Source of the DNA: Nicoliella spurrieriana | Lineage (GTDB): Bacteria > Bacillota > Bacilli > Lactobacillales > Lactobacillaceae | Length of the DNA: 64,000 nt | Assembly (NCBI RefSeq): GCF_023380205.1 | Contig: NZ_CP093361.1 | Span: 248,001-312,000, forward strand | Direction of reading: 5' to 3' | Shown here: positions 9,690 to 18,714 of the stretch, one piece after another | Layout of the letters: each line of letters starts with the position of its first letter | Position numbering within the stretch: position 1 is the stretch's first letter | The notes under the pieces: generated by a model | What the model saw: only the letters and a program-made list of their open reading frames with translations | The model's database searches: none | What the model was told of the DNA's origin: nothing | Program-made: the position numbers and the translations under genes

Positions 9690-10256
9690 ATGCGGGTAAA
9701 ACATGATTTAAGAATTAAAAAAACGCAATTTGCCATTAAACACGCATTTTGGCAATTAATTATGGAGCAGGGCATATCAAATGTAACCACTAATCAAATC
9801 ATTGCCACTGCTGGAATTAACCGTACAACCTTTTACAACCACTATGCTAATCAAGCAGAATTGCTATCAAATGTCGAAGATGATTTAATTGCAAAGATTA
9901 ATCAGCAGGTCAGTGCGTTCCCTAGTGATACTGAAAAATGGAATGATTACCATCAACGGGTCATTAACGCCATTTATAAAAATGGTGCCTATATTAAGGC
10001 GTTGATCGATAATAAGGATTCCCGATTCATTCAAAAAGCAACCCATCAAAGTCGTATCTTCATTAGGGAGCAAAATCTTTTAAATCAAATTACCATTCCC
10101 GAAAACTACGTTATTGAGGGCCTGTTCGGCCTTGCCAGTACCATTATTTATGAATGGGTAAAGTCTGATTACCGTGAGACCCCTGCTGAGTTTTTTAAAA
10201 TCTTCGAAAAAATGATTCGACCCATTTTAGTTAGTAACCAAATTATTACCAAGTAG
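9690..10256 (+). CDS. TetR/AcrR-family regulator
   Basis: A 188-residue protein with an N-terminal TetR helix-turn-helix (TTNQIIATAGINRTTFYNHYANQAELL) and an all-helical ligand domain typical of the group with a TetR_C-like end (FFKIFEKMIRPIL). The ATG at 9690 follows GGAGAG. The inverted repeat ACTTTT-N7-AAAAGT just upstream (about 9646-9664) is a possible operator. The MFS transporter gene 145 bases downstream on the same strand is the likely target. Confidence 0.88.
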   Translation: MRVKHDLRIKKTQFAIKHAFWQLIMEQGISNVTTNQIIATAGINRTTFYNHYANQAELLSNVEDDLIAKINQQVSAFPSDTEKWNDYHQRVINAIYKNGAYIKALIDNKDSRFIQKATHQSRIFIREQNLLNQITIPENYVIEGLFGLASTIIYEWVKSDYRETPAEFFKIFEKMIRPILVSNQIITK

Positions 10257-10401
10257 TTAAGATTCACATTATCAATTGGATGAACTGATAGGATAATTGC
10301 GGTGCATGATTAGAAGCTACAATAGCATTGCTAAATTCTAATAAAGTTATATAATTAAATTGGTATAGACTTATATTACATTTAATAATGAGGTGTTTCA
10401 C

Positions 10402-11634
10402 ATGAGTAAAGATGCTACAAACTGGAACCCCAAGACCTTACTACATAGGTTTGCGGTGCTCTCAATTTCTTTGATTATTACGACTGGGACGGCGATCTCC
10501 CCTGCACTTCCTGCTATGGAAAAGACATTTAGCAATTATCCCGCTTCATTAGTTGATATGATTGCAACCATCCAACAAATTCCAGCATTTATCGTATTAT
10601 TGTTTTCATCCAGCATTTCGAAAAAAATTGGGATGAAAAATTCCATTGGAATAGGATTAATCTTAATGGGGGTTTCGGGAGTCTTACCATCCATCATTCC
10701 TAACCTCTGGGTCATCCTAGGGCTTAGAATTGTATTTGGGATTGGAATTGGACTCTTCAATTCATTAGTAATTACCATCATCGATGATTTTTATGAGGGC
10801 CATGACAAATCCCAAATGCTAGGAATTAGAAGTTCCTTTGAACAAATCGGAATCTGTATTATCAATATTCTGGTTGGATTATTACTAAGCATTAGTTGGC
10901 AAGCATCATTTCTTTCATATTCAATGGCGTTTTTAGTCTTAGTAATCTTTTGGTCTATCGTTCCTAACGTTAACCACGAAGAAAATGATAACGATGCGCA
11001 AAACAAATCAGCTGACCACCCTAAGGCTAAAATTAATTCACGGGTCATTGGTGCTGCTATAATGTGTTCATTCATGACAATGGGAATGGCCATCGTTAGT
11101 GTGTTAGTCCCATCGATTGTTGTAACATTAAAAATTGGAACCGCTCAAGATGGTAGTTTTATCATCACCTTGTTCACACTTGTCAGCATGGTAATGGGCT
11201 TTTTGTTCGGTGGATTTGTTAAGGTTTTGGGCAAGTTCGTTTATCCACTCGGCTTACTATGTCTATCAGTTGGAACCATCTTGTTAAACTACTCAGACAG
11301 TTTACCAATGATCATCGTTTCAATTGCCATTATCGGTTGTACATTCCCATTAGCCGGTAACTACCTCTTTAGTTTAATTGATGTAATTGCTCCTGCTAAC
11401 TCAACCGCATTAGCTAATTCCATTCTACTAGTCGGCTGTAATATGGGGACTGCTTTTTCACCATTAATCGTTAAATTTCTGGGTTCGTTCTCCCCAATGG
11501 GTGGTAAACAACCTGGAATTGGATTATTTGGTGGCATTATCGGAGCGTTGTTAATTGCAGCAATCGTAGTTCAAATCTTCAATCGAAAGAAACCGGCCAT
11601 TAAAGTTGATAATCATCACCAAAACCGGTTCTAA
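10402..11634 (+). CDS. MFS efflux transporter
   Basis: A 410-residue protein with about 12 hydrophobic segments. MFS features include the early PALPAMEKTF segment, the loop-2-like SKKIGMKNSIGIGL and RIVFGIGIGLFNSL. The ATG at 10402 is used because GAGGTG ends 6 bases before it; a GTG at 10393 lies inside that site. The TetR regulator gene immediately upstream suggests an inducible drug or metabolite exporter, but the substrate is unknown. Confidence 0.9.
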   Translation: MSKDATNWNPKTLLHRFAVLSISLIITTGTAISPALPAMEKTFSNYPASLVDMIATIQQIPAFIVLLFSSSISKKIGMKNSIGIGLILMGVSGVLPSIIPNLWVILGLRIVFGIGIGLFNSLVITIIDDFYEGHDKSQMLGIRSSFEQIGICIINILVGLLLSISWQASFLSYSMAFLVLVIFWSIVPNVNHEENDNDAQNKSADHPKAKINSRVIGAAIMCSFMTMGMAIVSVLVPSIVVTLKIGTAQDGSFIITLFTLVSMVMGFLFGGFVKVLGKFVYPLGLLCLSVGTILLNYSDSLPMIIVSIAIIGCTFPLAGNYLFSLIDVIAPANSTALANSILLVGCNMGTAFSPLIVKFLGSFSPMGGKQPGIGLFGGIIGALLIAAIVVQIFNRKKPAIKVDNHHQNRF

Positions 11635-11654
11635 TCACATTGTGATAATGTGCT

Positions 11655-11691
11655 AAATAAAAAACCTTCCAATCGGAAGGTTTTTTATTTA
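11655..11691. terminator. Bidirectional terminator between MFS gene and secreted-protein gene
   Basis: AAAAAACCTTCC and GGAAGGTTTTTT around a 4-base loop, between convergent genes. Confidence 0.92.
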
Positions 11692-11693
11692 GC

Positions 11694-13805
11694 CTATTTA
11701 ATTGGTGCCGTCGTCTTTAAGATTTCTGGTTTCCATAACATCAATAGGTACCCATATCCCTGGGCATCAAATGTTAAATCTTCAAACTCACGACCGGTAT
11801 TGAATGAAATGTAGTTAACGTCTGAAGGTTGCACCGTTCCGGCACTGAGCTTATCCGCTGGAACCGATGTAATAATATCATCAGATACAATGTATAAGCG
11901 ATTATTAACCGGATTATAGGTTAACCCTTGATTATGGGTCCCACCCCACTTAATCTTTTGTGGGACCGGAGCGAAGTTAACCTGGCCGGTAGTTTCATTT
12001 AACTGACCCTTGAATATCTGGTAATTCTTACCTGATTTTCGACCAAAGTAGGCATTCCCATCGTTATCAAACGTTAACGTATGAATAGCGTAATTAACGT
12101 TATTGTGCATTAACTGGAAGTTAAACTGCTTAATTGGTTGGAGGGTATTCGCATCTAATTCAGTGATTACATTTGAACCACTAGCTGGTAAATCACCAGA
12201 AGTTTCATCTTGTGCTAGGTAGAGGTTCTTAGTCACTGGATTATAAGAAAGGGTCTGCCCATGACCAATATTAATCAACGGACTAATTTGGGCAGCATGT
12301 GCAATTGCAGAATACTTAGCAAAATCAACTTGATTTTGACTTAGTTGATCGATTGCCTTTTGGGCATTCACAACCGCTTGATTAGCATCCGTAATCGCTT
12401 GTTGATCCTGGACAATCAAGTCCTTTGCATCGTTAACATTCGTAGTGTCAGTATTCCACTTCTTACCAAAACCATTTAAATATTGAGCAAGGTACTTGCT
12501 ATTAACAGCCCGTTTGCTCTTAATATCATTCTTTTGATTGGTAATCTTAGTTAACTTTTTAGTTAACGGTAGCATTTGTTTTTGGTATTCCTGCTTCGAA
12601 ATTTTCTTCACTTTGGTCTTGGCATTAGCCTTGCTATCAGTAGTGCTATCCTTTACTGAAGACTTATCAGTCGCACTAGCAGAAGTGGCTTTAGTGTCAT
12701 CACTCGATGCTGATGCACTGGAAGCACTTGACGAACTATCAGCACTAGCATCGCTATCAGTATCGGAAACAGAAGCAGAAGCACTAGAACCTGCCTTAGC
12801 AGCAGCCGCTGAACTACTTACTGCCAATGACTTTGGTGCCTTCCCCTTCAAAGCTGCTTTGAGATCACTCATTGATTGGCGCACTTGTTGTTCATCGGCA
12901 GCTAATTTATTCAATCGATCATCATAAACGCTATTTGCAGATTTCATGGTATCAACGAAGTTATCCAACGTGAGTTTTGCTGGCTTAGGCATTGGAGTAT
13001 TCTTATCAGCCTTTTTAGCAGCCTTATATGCCGTATTTAATTGCGATTGAATCTTCGCAATTTGTTGATTCCCGGCCTTAGTGCTCTTGTCCAACTCAGT
13101 TTGATAATCATCAACTTCTTGTTGGTCGCTAGCTAATTGGTCCTGAGCATTTTGAACTTGGTTTTTGGTGTTTTGCAACTGACTGTTGGCATCGTCTAAA
13201 TATGATTGATAATTTGCATATTGAGATGAATGGTTATTTCCAGATTGTGTATATGGTGAAATATACTTCAGTGCCTTCCAAACCGTATCGATGCCGCTTC
13301 CATCGGGGTTTAATACCCCCAGTTGCTGTAAGTCATTTACGTTGTAGCGAACGATAGCTCCCTGGTTCGTCCCAGTCCCCATTGATTCGACCACGTAGAT
13401 GTTATCACCCACTTGGACTGAACTTTGGTAGTTCCCGTGTTCTGTACTCTTAACGTGGAACCCTTCTGGAAGGTAGTAATAAGTATTAAAAGTCGTGCTG
13501 CCATCTTGCGATGTATAACTATCAGCCTTATTTTGGGAGTTCATATCCAAACTGGTGTGCACATACTTGGAAGGTGCGGCGACACTAGGTGGAGTAGTGG
13601 CAACCGTTTGTAAGGAATTATCGGCATAGCTACTCATTGCATTGGAAGTGTTATTTTCCTGTTGAATATTCGAATTTGCATTAGGAACACTGTAAAACTG
13701 TTCAGCAGCAGATACTCGAACGTTATTCCCAACGTATCCGTAACCAAATGCGAAAATCCCAAGTGAAATTGCAGAAATCGCTCCTAATCTAACCCATTTG
13801 TTCAT
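11694..13805 (-). CDS. Large secreted protein: coiled coils, Ser/Ala/Asp-rich linker, C-terminal beta-propeller-like domain
   Basis: A 703-residue protein beginning at ATG 13805, 8 bases after AGGAGCA. A signal peptide (MNKWVRLGAISAISLGIF...) is cleaved probably near VSAAEQ. After a first folded region with a YNVNDLQQLGVLNPDG segment, residues about 200-320 are heptad-rich (QLQNTKNQVQNAQDQLASD), followed by a low-complexity Ser/Ala/Asp stretch, a second helical region, and a C-terminal 190 residues with recurring strand-like units (YNPVTKNLYLAQD, FDNDGNAYFGR, YNPVNNRLYIVSD) resembling a beta-propeller. No LPxTG or other anchor is visible, so it is probably released or non-covalently bound. 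I do not recognise the family's function. Confidence 0.78.
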   Translation of the reverse strand: MNKWVRLGAISAISLGIFAFGYGYVGNNVRVSAAEQFYSVPNANSNIQQENNTSNAMSSYADNSLQTVATTPPSVAAPSKYVHTSLDMNSQNKADSYTSQDGSTTFNTYYYLPEGFHVKSTEHGNYQSSVQVGDNIYVVESMGTGTNQGAIVRYNVNDLQQLGVLNPDGSGIDTVWKALKYISPYTQSGNNHSSQYANYQSYLDDANSQLQNTKNQVQNAQDQLASDQQEVDDYQTELDKSTKAGNQQIAKIQSQLNTAYKAAKKADKNTPMPKPAKLTLDNFVDTMKSANSVYDDRLNKLAADEQQVRQSMSDLKAALKGKAPKSLAVSSSAAAAKAGSSASASVSDTDSDASADSSSSASSASASSDDTKATSASATDKSSVKDSTTDSKANAKTKVKKISKQEYQKQMLPLTKKLTKITNQKNDIKSKRAVNSKYLAQYLNGFGKKWNTDTTNVNDAKDLIVQDQQAITDANQAVVNAQKAIDQLSQNQVDFAKYSAIAHAAQISPLINIGHGQTLSYNPVTKNLYLAQDETSGDLPASGSNVITELDANTLQPIKQFNFQLMHNNVNYAIHTLTFDNDGNAYFGRKSGKNYQIFKGQLNETTGQVNFAPVPQKIKWGGTHNQGLTYNPVNNRLYIVSDDIITSVPADKLSAGTVQPSDVNYISFNTGREFEDLTFDAQGYGYLLMLWKPEILKTTAPIK

Positions 13806-13926
13806 TAATCTTGCTCCTATCTTATCAATAATTCTTAATACATATTTTACAACATCCAATCATAAATATCCTATTTTCCCGCTAAATGTTATAATATGGT
13901 AATAATTAACAACGAAAGGAAACATA

Positions 13927-15324
13927 ATGAAAAGCTATCAAAACACCAATGATCAATTTCAAATTGGTCAACAATTTACTTTAAACACGAAGCCAGAATT
14001 TGATCGAATGGGGGTCAATGGTGAGGCGGTTGGTTACGTTGACCGGACCCTTGTATTTATTCAAGGCGCCCTCCCAAAAGAGCGGGTCACCATTGAAATT
14101 ACTAATACTTACCACCATTATTTACGTGCTAAGGTCGTCAATATCGTTACCAAAAGTCCTTACCGGGTCACTCCCCGCGATAACTATGCCGAATCCGTGG
14201 GGGGCTTTGAATTAGAAGCAATGGATTATCCAGCCCAATTAAGGTATAAAAAGGAAATCGTTCGGCAATCGCTTTATAAATACCAACCGATTGGCTTTGA
14301 ACGGTATAAGATTCATAATACTATGGGCATGCAGGATCCCTATGGCTATCGTAACAAGGCCCAGTTTCAGATTCGTGAACGCGATGGTCAGGTAATCGCC
14401 GGATTATACAAGACCCGTAGCCATGATCTGGTCGATCTAAAGACCTGTTCCGTTCAATACCCAGTTACGATGAAGGTAATGCGCGCCATCGTAGCAATGA
14501 TTCAGGAACTCAACATCCCCGTCTATGACGAATCGAACCACTCTGGGATTATCAAGACCGTCGTGGTCAGAGCCGCCTTACACACTGATGATGTGCAAGT
14601 CGTTTTCGTCACTAACACTAAGAAATTCGTTAAACAACACCGCATCTTAATGAAAATTGCACTCCAATTACCAGAAGTCACATCGGTCATGCAAAACATC
14701 AATCCCGGTGATACGCCACTTATCTGGGGCGATGAAACCATTCTATTAGCCGGTAAACCATTCATCGTAGAAAAAATTGGTGGATTAGAGTTTGAACTAT
14801 CGGCACGCGCCTTTTTACAATTAAACTCCTTTATGACTCCCCAGTTATATGAGGTGGCCATTAACGCCTTGGACCTTGATGGAAACGAACGGTTAGTGGA
14901 TGCTTATTCCGGAGTCGGTACGATTGGATTACCACTAGCCAAGTACGTTCAGGAAGTTCGTGGAATGGATACGATTGCAGAAGCCGTCGAAGATGCAAAT
15001 CAAAATGCTGAAATCAACGGAATCCGAAATGCGCAATACTTCGTGGGAAAGGCGGAAGAATTAATTCCTGAATGGATTGATTCGGGTTGGCGACCAGACG
15101 CATTAATCGTTGATCCACCAAGAACCGGATTAGCAGAACCATTAATTGATGCGATTTTAGATGTGGCTCCCGAAAAATTCGTCTACGTCTCCTGTAATCC
15201 CGCCACGTTAGCTCGCGACTTAGTCGATTTAACCCGCCGGTATCGGGTTGATTTTATCCAACCAATCGATATGATGCCACAAACCGCCCGGGTCGAAGCT
15301 GTCGTTAAGTTCACCCGAAAGTAA
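13927..15324 (+). CDS. rlmD: 23S rRNA (uracil-C5)-methyltransferase, RlmD/RumA family
   Basis: A 465-residue SAM-dependent RNA methyltransferase. It has an N-terminal TRAM domain (about residues 5-65), then the class I fold with DAYSGVGTIGLPLA (SAM loop), DPPRTGL, and YVSCNPATLARDL holding the catalytic Cys. The usual iron-sulfur motif CxxxxxCGGC before the first third is replaced by YAESVGGFE, so the cluster is likely absent. Firmicute homologues such as RlmCD modify U747 and U1939 of 23S rRNA. The ATG follows GAAAGGA, and an extended -10 (TGTTATAAT) lies at 13887-13895. Confidence 0.92.
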   Translation: MKSYQNTNDQFQIGQQFTLNTKPEFDRMGVNGEAVGYVDRTLVFIQGALPKERVTIEITNTYHHYLRAKVVNIVTKSPYRVTPRDNYAESVGGFELEAMDYPAQLRYKKEIVRQSLYKYQPIGFERYKIHNTMGMQDPYGYRNKAQFQIRERDGQVIAGLYKTRSHDLVDLKTCSVQYPVTMKVMRAIVAMIQELNIPVYDESNHSGIIKTVVVRAALHTDDVQVVFVTNTKKFVKQHRILMKIALQLPEVTSVMQNINPGDTPLIWGDETILLAGKPFIVEKIGGLEFELSARAFLQLNSFMTPQLYEVAINALDLDGNERLVDAYSGVGTIGLPLAKYVQEVRGMDTIAEAVEDANQNAEINGIRNAQYFVGKAEELIPEWIDSGWRPDALIVDPPRTGLAEPLIDAILDVAPEKFVYVSCNPATLARDLVDLTRRYRVDFIQPIDMMPQTARVEAVVKFTRK

Positions 15325-15398
15325 GCACAATGTTTTTAAAATGGTTTAATAAGTGTTAAGCTATCTTAATAGACTATTAAGGAAAGCAGTGAATTAAA

Positions 15399-15785
15399 TT
15401 GCAGAACCCGTTTGGGAATGGAATGATTCCAATTCCACCTAATTATGCAACTTTTAAAAATCCAAAAACTGGTGAACTCAAACTAAGCAAGGTCGGTTTT
15501 TCTTATACCTCATTAGTTTTCGGGTTCATTCCCGCAATCTTTCGAAGTGATTGGTACAACTTCTTTTGTATGCTTGGGATTAATTTCTCAATTTCAATGT
15601 TGGTATAAGCTATTATGGGTTCACCACTTGGTGTGGTTTATGAATATACAGAAGCTGCCACCAGAATCATTTGGGGATTCATGTATAATTTAATGTACTG
15701 TCGACACCTCTCAAACATCGGGTTTGTGCCTACGGATGAGCGCTCAAGAAACCTACTAATCAAACACAAATATATTAAAGCTTAA
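15399..15785 (+). pseudogene. Small membrane protein gene interrupted by an in-frame TAA
   Basis: A 129-codon frame opens at TTG 15399 after AAGGAAAG and encodes NPKTGELKLSKVGFSYTSLVFGFIPAIFRSDWYN followed by hydrophobic residues. A TAA at 15606-15608 stops it after 69 residues, and the same frame then runs on for 58 more sense codons (GSPLGVVYEYTEAATRIIWGFMYN ... NLLIKHKYIKA) to a TAA at 15783. Both parts look like one protein of the KVGFSWxxxFFGxxPxxFRGDW type, related to DUF2628-like membrane proteins. Either it is a recent nonsense pseudogene or the second half starts again at ATG 15615. No function is known. Confidence 0.7.
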
Positions 15786-15792
15786 CATTAAA

Positions 15793-15829
15793 ATACGGAC
15801 ACCAGTAATTCTGGTGTCCGTATTTTTTA
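15793..15829. terminator. Bidirectional terminator
   Basis: ATACGGACACCAG and CTGGTGTCCGTAT around a 5-base loop, with a T run on the plus side; it separates two convergent units. Confidence 0.9.
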
Positions 15830-15840
15830 ATCACTACTGA

Positions 15841-16089
15841 TTAACGTTTGATTTCTACTCGAATATCAACGCCTTCATTGGGGTTCAGTTGTTCTTTATA
15901 CGTAAAGTTAGCTTCTTGGAAGTACTTCTTAACTTCGGCGTTAACCTCTTCCAATGGCCGCCGATCATTATCTTGACGGTGTAATACTAAGGTATATTCC
16001 TTATTATCATCATCAGTATTTTCAAAATCATATAACACGTCAACCGTGTTTAAAATTTCTTGAATTAATTTCCGTTCTGAATTTTCCAT
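15841..16089 (-). CDS. Small hypothetical cytoplasmic protein
   Basis: An 82-residue, acidic, soluble protein (MENSERKLIQEILNTVDVLYDF...) ending DIRVEIKR. The ATG at 16089 is taken because GAGAGGG lies 8 bases upstream; a TTG six bases earlier would crowd that site. The pattern of alternating strands and helices suggests a small alpha/beta fold, but I do not recognise the family. It lies 76 bases downstream of the ABC ATPase gene on the same strand and might be read with that operon. Confidence 0.7.
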   Translation of the reverse strand: MENSERKLIQEILNTVDVLYDFENTDDDNKEYTLVLHRQDNDRRPLEEVNAEVKKYFQEANFTYKEQLNPNEGVDIRVEIKR

Positions 16090-16165
16090 AATCAATACCC
16101 TCTCAATAAATGATGTACCTATATTTTAGACTGTTAGAAAGGATTTATAAAGTAAAATGCATTCA

Positions 16166-16861
16166 TTAGACTAATGATTGGTCGTTCTTACTTACAAACT
16201 GACCGTGGCCATCAACAATCTGATAATTACGATCCACATATTTGATTAACCGGGAATCATGGGTAATTAATAAAACCGTCTTATTTTGGTGATGCGCAAT
16301 TTTTTGAAAAATTTCCATAATTTGCACGGCCCGCTTACCATCTAGAGCTGCTGTAGGTTCATCCGCTAAAATAATGCTTGGGTTTGGGTACATCGCCCTA
16401 GCAATGGCCACCCGTTGTTGCTGTCCACCTGATAACTGGTCTGGATAATCATTCATTAAATCACCAATTGCTAACGCACTACATAACTCCTTAAATTCAG
16501 CTGGCGCTAAATTATGCTTTGGCTTAACCCGACCCACCAGTTCAAATTGTTCGCGGACGGTTAAGTACGGGACTAAGTTATATGATTGAAGAATAAAGCC
16601 CAATTGATCTAAACGAAATTGACTTTGGTGTGCACGGGTCATTTGATTATAATTTTGCCCATTAATCGTTAACTCACCACTAGTTGGTGATAAGATGCCA
16701 CCAATGAGCTTTAAAAAGGTACTTTTCCCAGATCCAGACGGTCCGGTAATGGACACTAATTCACCCGCATCCGCAGTAAAGTTAATTCCACTCAGGGCCT
16801 TAGTTTCACTAGCCCCCCTACCGTAAATTTTTTCAATTTGGTCTAATTTAATCGTTTCCAT
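16166..16861 (-). CDS. ABC transporter ATP-binding protein, LolD/MacB class
   Basis: A 231-residue ATPase with Walker [10 protein letters not shown], signature [15 protein letters not shown], Walker [13 protein letters not shown] and switch His in ITHDSR. It is the partner of the FtsX-like permease encoded 3 bases upstream. Together with the preceding TetR gene it forms a three-gene operon of the type used for exporting toxic peptides or lipids. The start is ATG at 16861. Confidence 0.93.
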   Translation of the reverse strand: METIKLDQIEKIYGRGASETKALSGINFTADAGELVSITGPSGSGKSTFLKLIGGILSPTSGELTINGQNYNQMTRAHQSQFRLDQLGFILQSYNLVPYLTVREQFELVGRVKPKHNLAPAEFKELCSALAIGDLMNDYPDQLSGGQQQRVAIARAMYPNPSIILADEPTAALDGKRAVQIMEIFQKIAHHQNKTVLLITHDSRLIKYVDRNYQIVDGHGQFVSKNDQSLV

Positions 16862-16864
16862 TTG

Positions 16865-17932
16865 TTAACCCCCAATTACCGTTGCCGGATCAATTTTAGC
16901 AACCGTGCGCATTGGAATTATGGCCCCTAATATGGTAATGATTACCATTAACAGTGAAATCAATCCCAACAAGCCTAAATTAAATTGAATCGGAACGCTA
17001 GTGGGAATCGATAATGCAGTCATAAATGTCAGGGCTCCGCTAATCACAATTCCAGTAATTGCTAATGCTAACGCTTGCCCTACAATACTCTTAAATAGGT
17101 ACCAATTACTAATTCCTTGTACCTTCATTACCGCTAAAAACGGAATCTTTTGAATTGTTAATACGTATAGGAAGATGGCAACGATGAACAACGTAATTAC
17201 CAATAAAAAGCCAATCATAAAGTTGAAAGTATTATTCTGAGCGGTATAACCAGGTAATTTATTAATAAATTGATCCATCCGCATTACCTGGGTTCCGCTT
17301 GCAGCCACTCCGCTAAAGTGATGCTTCAAAACAATTGCACTAACAGTAGGTGTTTGCTTACCGAACTTCAGTTTTTGAACCATCTTCGTTGAACCGTAAA
17401 TAACCGGTGCAACGCTTAACTTTGCATTCTTAGTCATTCCTACGATTTGGAATTTTTTGGTGTGATTGGCAATTCGAATCCATTCACCAACATGATAGCC
17501 ATTCGCCTTGATTAAGCTATCATCGACCACAATTTGATGGTCATTCGCAAACCGGTGTCCCGATTCAACTTTTAAATTCCGGTAAATCGGTTGGTCCATG
17601 TTAATTCCCAACACTTGGACCCCCAATTTAGCACCATTCTTATTCTTAGCAACGTTGGCGTTCAGCTGAACCAGTGTTGATTCATCGTTAACGCCCTTAA
17701 AGTGAGCCACCTGGTTGCTGGTTAGATTCGATTGAGTCAATGAGCCGTTTGCATCATCATTTAACACAATTTGTTGGGCATCCCAAGAATCAATCGCTAA
17801 GCGATTTGATGAGGATAATCCATTCGCTAACCCCGTTAATACAAAAATTAAGTATGCGATTAATAATAAAACGAACGTAATCAGGCCATAACGTAATTTA
17901 TACTTTTTAACTTCCCTTAATCCTAAAAACAT
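16865..17932 (-). CDS. ABC transporter permease, FtsX-like
   Basis: A 355-residue permease: one N-terminal helix (YGLITFVLLLIAYLIFVL), an extracytoplasmic domain of about 200 residues, and three C-terminal helices ending MRTVAKIDPATVIGG, the standard MacB/FtsX layout. The ATG at 17932 is one base past the TetR stop codon, with GAAGAGG upstream, so translation is probably coupled. It works with the ATPase encoded immediately downstream. Confidence 0.9.
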   Translation of the reverse strand: MFLGLREVKKYKLRYGLITFVLLLIAYLIFVLTGLANGLSSSNRLAIDSWDAQQIVLNDDANGSLTQSNLTSNQVAHFKGVNDESTLVQLNANVAKNKNGAKLGVQVLGINMDQPIYRNLKVESGHRFANDHQIVVDDSLIKANGYHVGEWIRIANHTKKFQIVGMTKNAKLSVAPVIYGSTKMVQKLKFGKQTPTVSAIVLKHHFSGVAASGTQVMRMDQFINKLPGYTAQNNTFNFMIGFLLVITLFIVAIFLYVLTIQKIPFLAVMKVQGISNWYLFKSIVGQALALAITGIVISGALTFMTALSIPTSVPIQFNLGLLGLISLLMVIITILGAIIPMRTVAKIDPATVIGG

Positions 17933-17933
17933 C

Positions 17934-18530
17934 TTAATGCACCTCTTCAAGCAATCCTTGATTCATAATCTGCAACATTGTTTTTAGATCCGCCAATTCA
18001 GTCTTACGATCAGCCCCCATTAAAATGGCTCTGATCGTGTTGTGGCTAGCAGCTGTGGCCGCTTTATAAATCACTGCGGCCACGTTTGAATTCGATAATA
18101 ACTGCCCGTTGACCCATAGCGGTAACTGCTCCGGATTAAAATGATGGTAGTCCACTACCGGACGCTTAATTTCATATTGATTGTATTCAACATATAGCCG
18201 ATAAAAATCAAGGTACTTAGATTGGCTAATGCGCTTAATGAAATCAGTTGTGGCAGCATTAAAACTAGTTAGTGTGTTCTGATGGTTCTCCCTAATCCTA
18301 CTAAACACATCAAAGTGCACTTTATCTAACACCCGCTTTAAAGTGTAGTGATAGCTATCAGTTAAATCTGCAAAATACTTATAAAAGGATCCGCGCGCAA
18401 TTCCGCAATCCTTAATGATCCGCGCCACCTGAGCATCAGGTAGTTTATAGTGCGAAAATTCATTTAACAGTGCATTCAAAATGATTTCCCGTTTATCTGG
18501 TTTTAAATTTTCAAATGTTTTAGTCGGCAT
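17934..18530 (-). CDS. TetR-family repressor of the adjacent ABC exporter
   Basis: A 198-residue protein. The HTH reads DAQVARIIKDCGIARGSFYKYFADLTDSY. The ATG at 18530 is chosen since AGGAGCG lies 8 bases upstream; a longer frame would begin inside the operator region. It heads the operon with the permease and ATPase genes. Two copies of a perfect 13-bp palindrome overlap its promoter, which strongly suggests autorepression released by the compound the pump exports. Confidence 0.9.
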   Translation of the reverse strand: MPTKTFENLKPDKREIILNALLNEFSHYKLPDAQVARIIKDCGIARGSFYKYFADLTDSYHYTLKRVLDKVHFDVFSRIRENHQNTLTSFNAATTDFIKRISQSKYLDFYRLYVEYNQYEIKRPVVDYHHFNPEQLPLWVNGQLLSNSNVAAVIYKAATAASHNTIRAILMGADRKTELADLKTMLQIMNQGLLEEVH

Positions 18531-18551
18531 ATTATCCACGCTCCTATTCGA

Positions 18552-18608
18552 TGACACCGTGTCATAATTGATTGATTGTAGTTTAACATTAAGATGACAC
18601 CGTGTCAA
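18552..18608 (-). promoter_or_regulatory. Promoter with two identical TetR-type operators
   Basis: The palindrome TGACACCGTGTCA occurs at 18552-18564 and 18595-18607, 43 bases apart. The minus-strand promoter is TTGACA (18603-18608) with TAAACT (18580-18585) at 17-base spacing, so one operator overlaps the -35 and the other lies just past the start point, before the TetR gene. Confidence 0.88.
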
Positions 18609-18714
18609 TCAGTAGCTTTTTGAATTCACAAATAATATTAGTATCTTATTTCAGATATTTCTTTTAGAATAGAAGTAGGATAATCTAGCTAATAATATGA
18701 AAGAGTGAGTAATA

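Noticed and set aside
12538-12927. A 129-codon plus-strand frame opposite the secreted protein
   Set aside because: It is the antisense reading of the Ser/Ala/Asp-rich linker, hydrophobic by composition, with no start signals.
15606-15608. Selenocysteine or programmed recoding at the in-frame stop
   Set aside because: The codon is TAA, not TGA, and no downstream stem-loop typical of recoding was evident.
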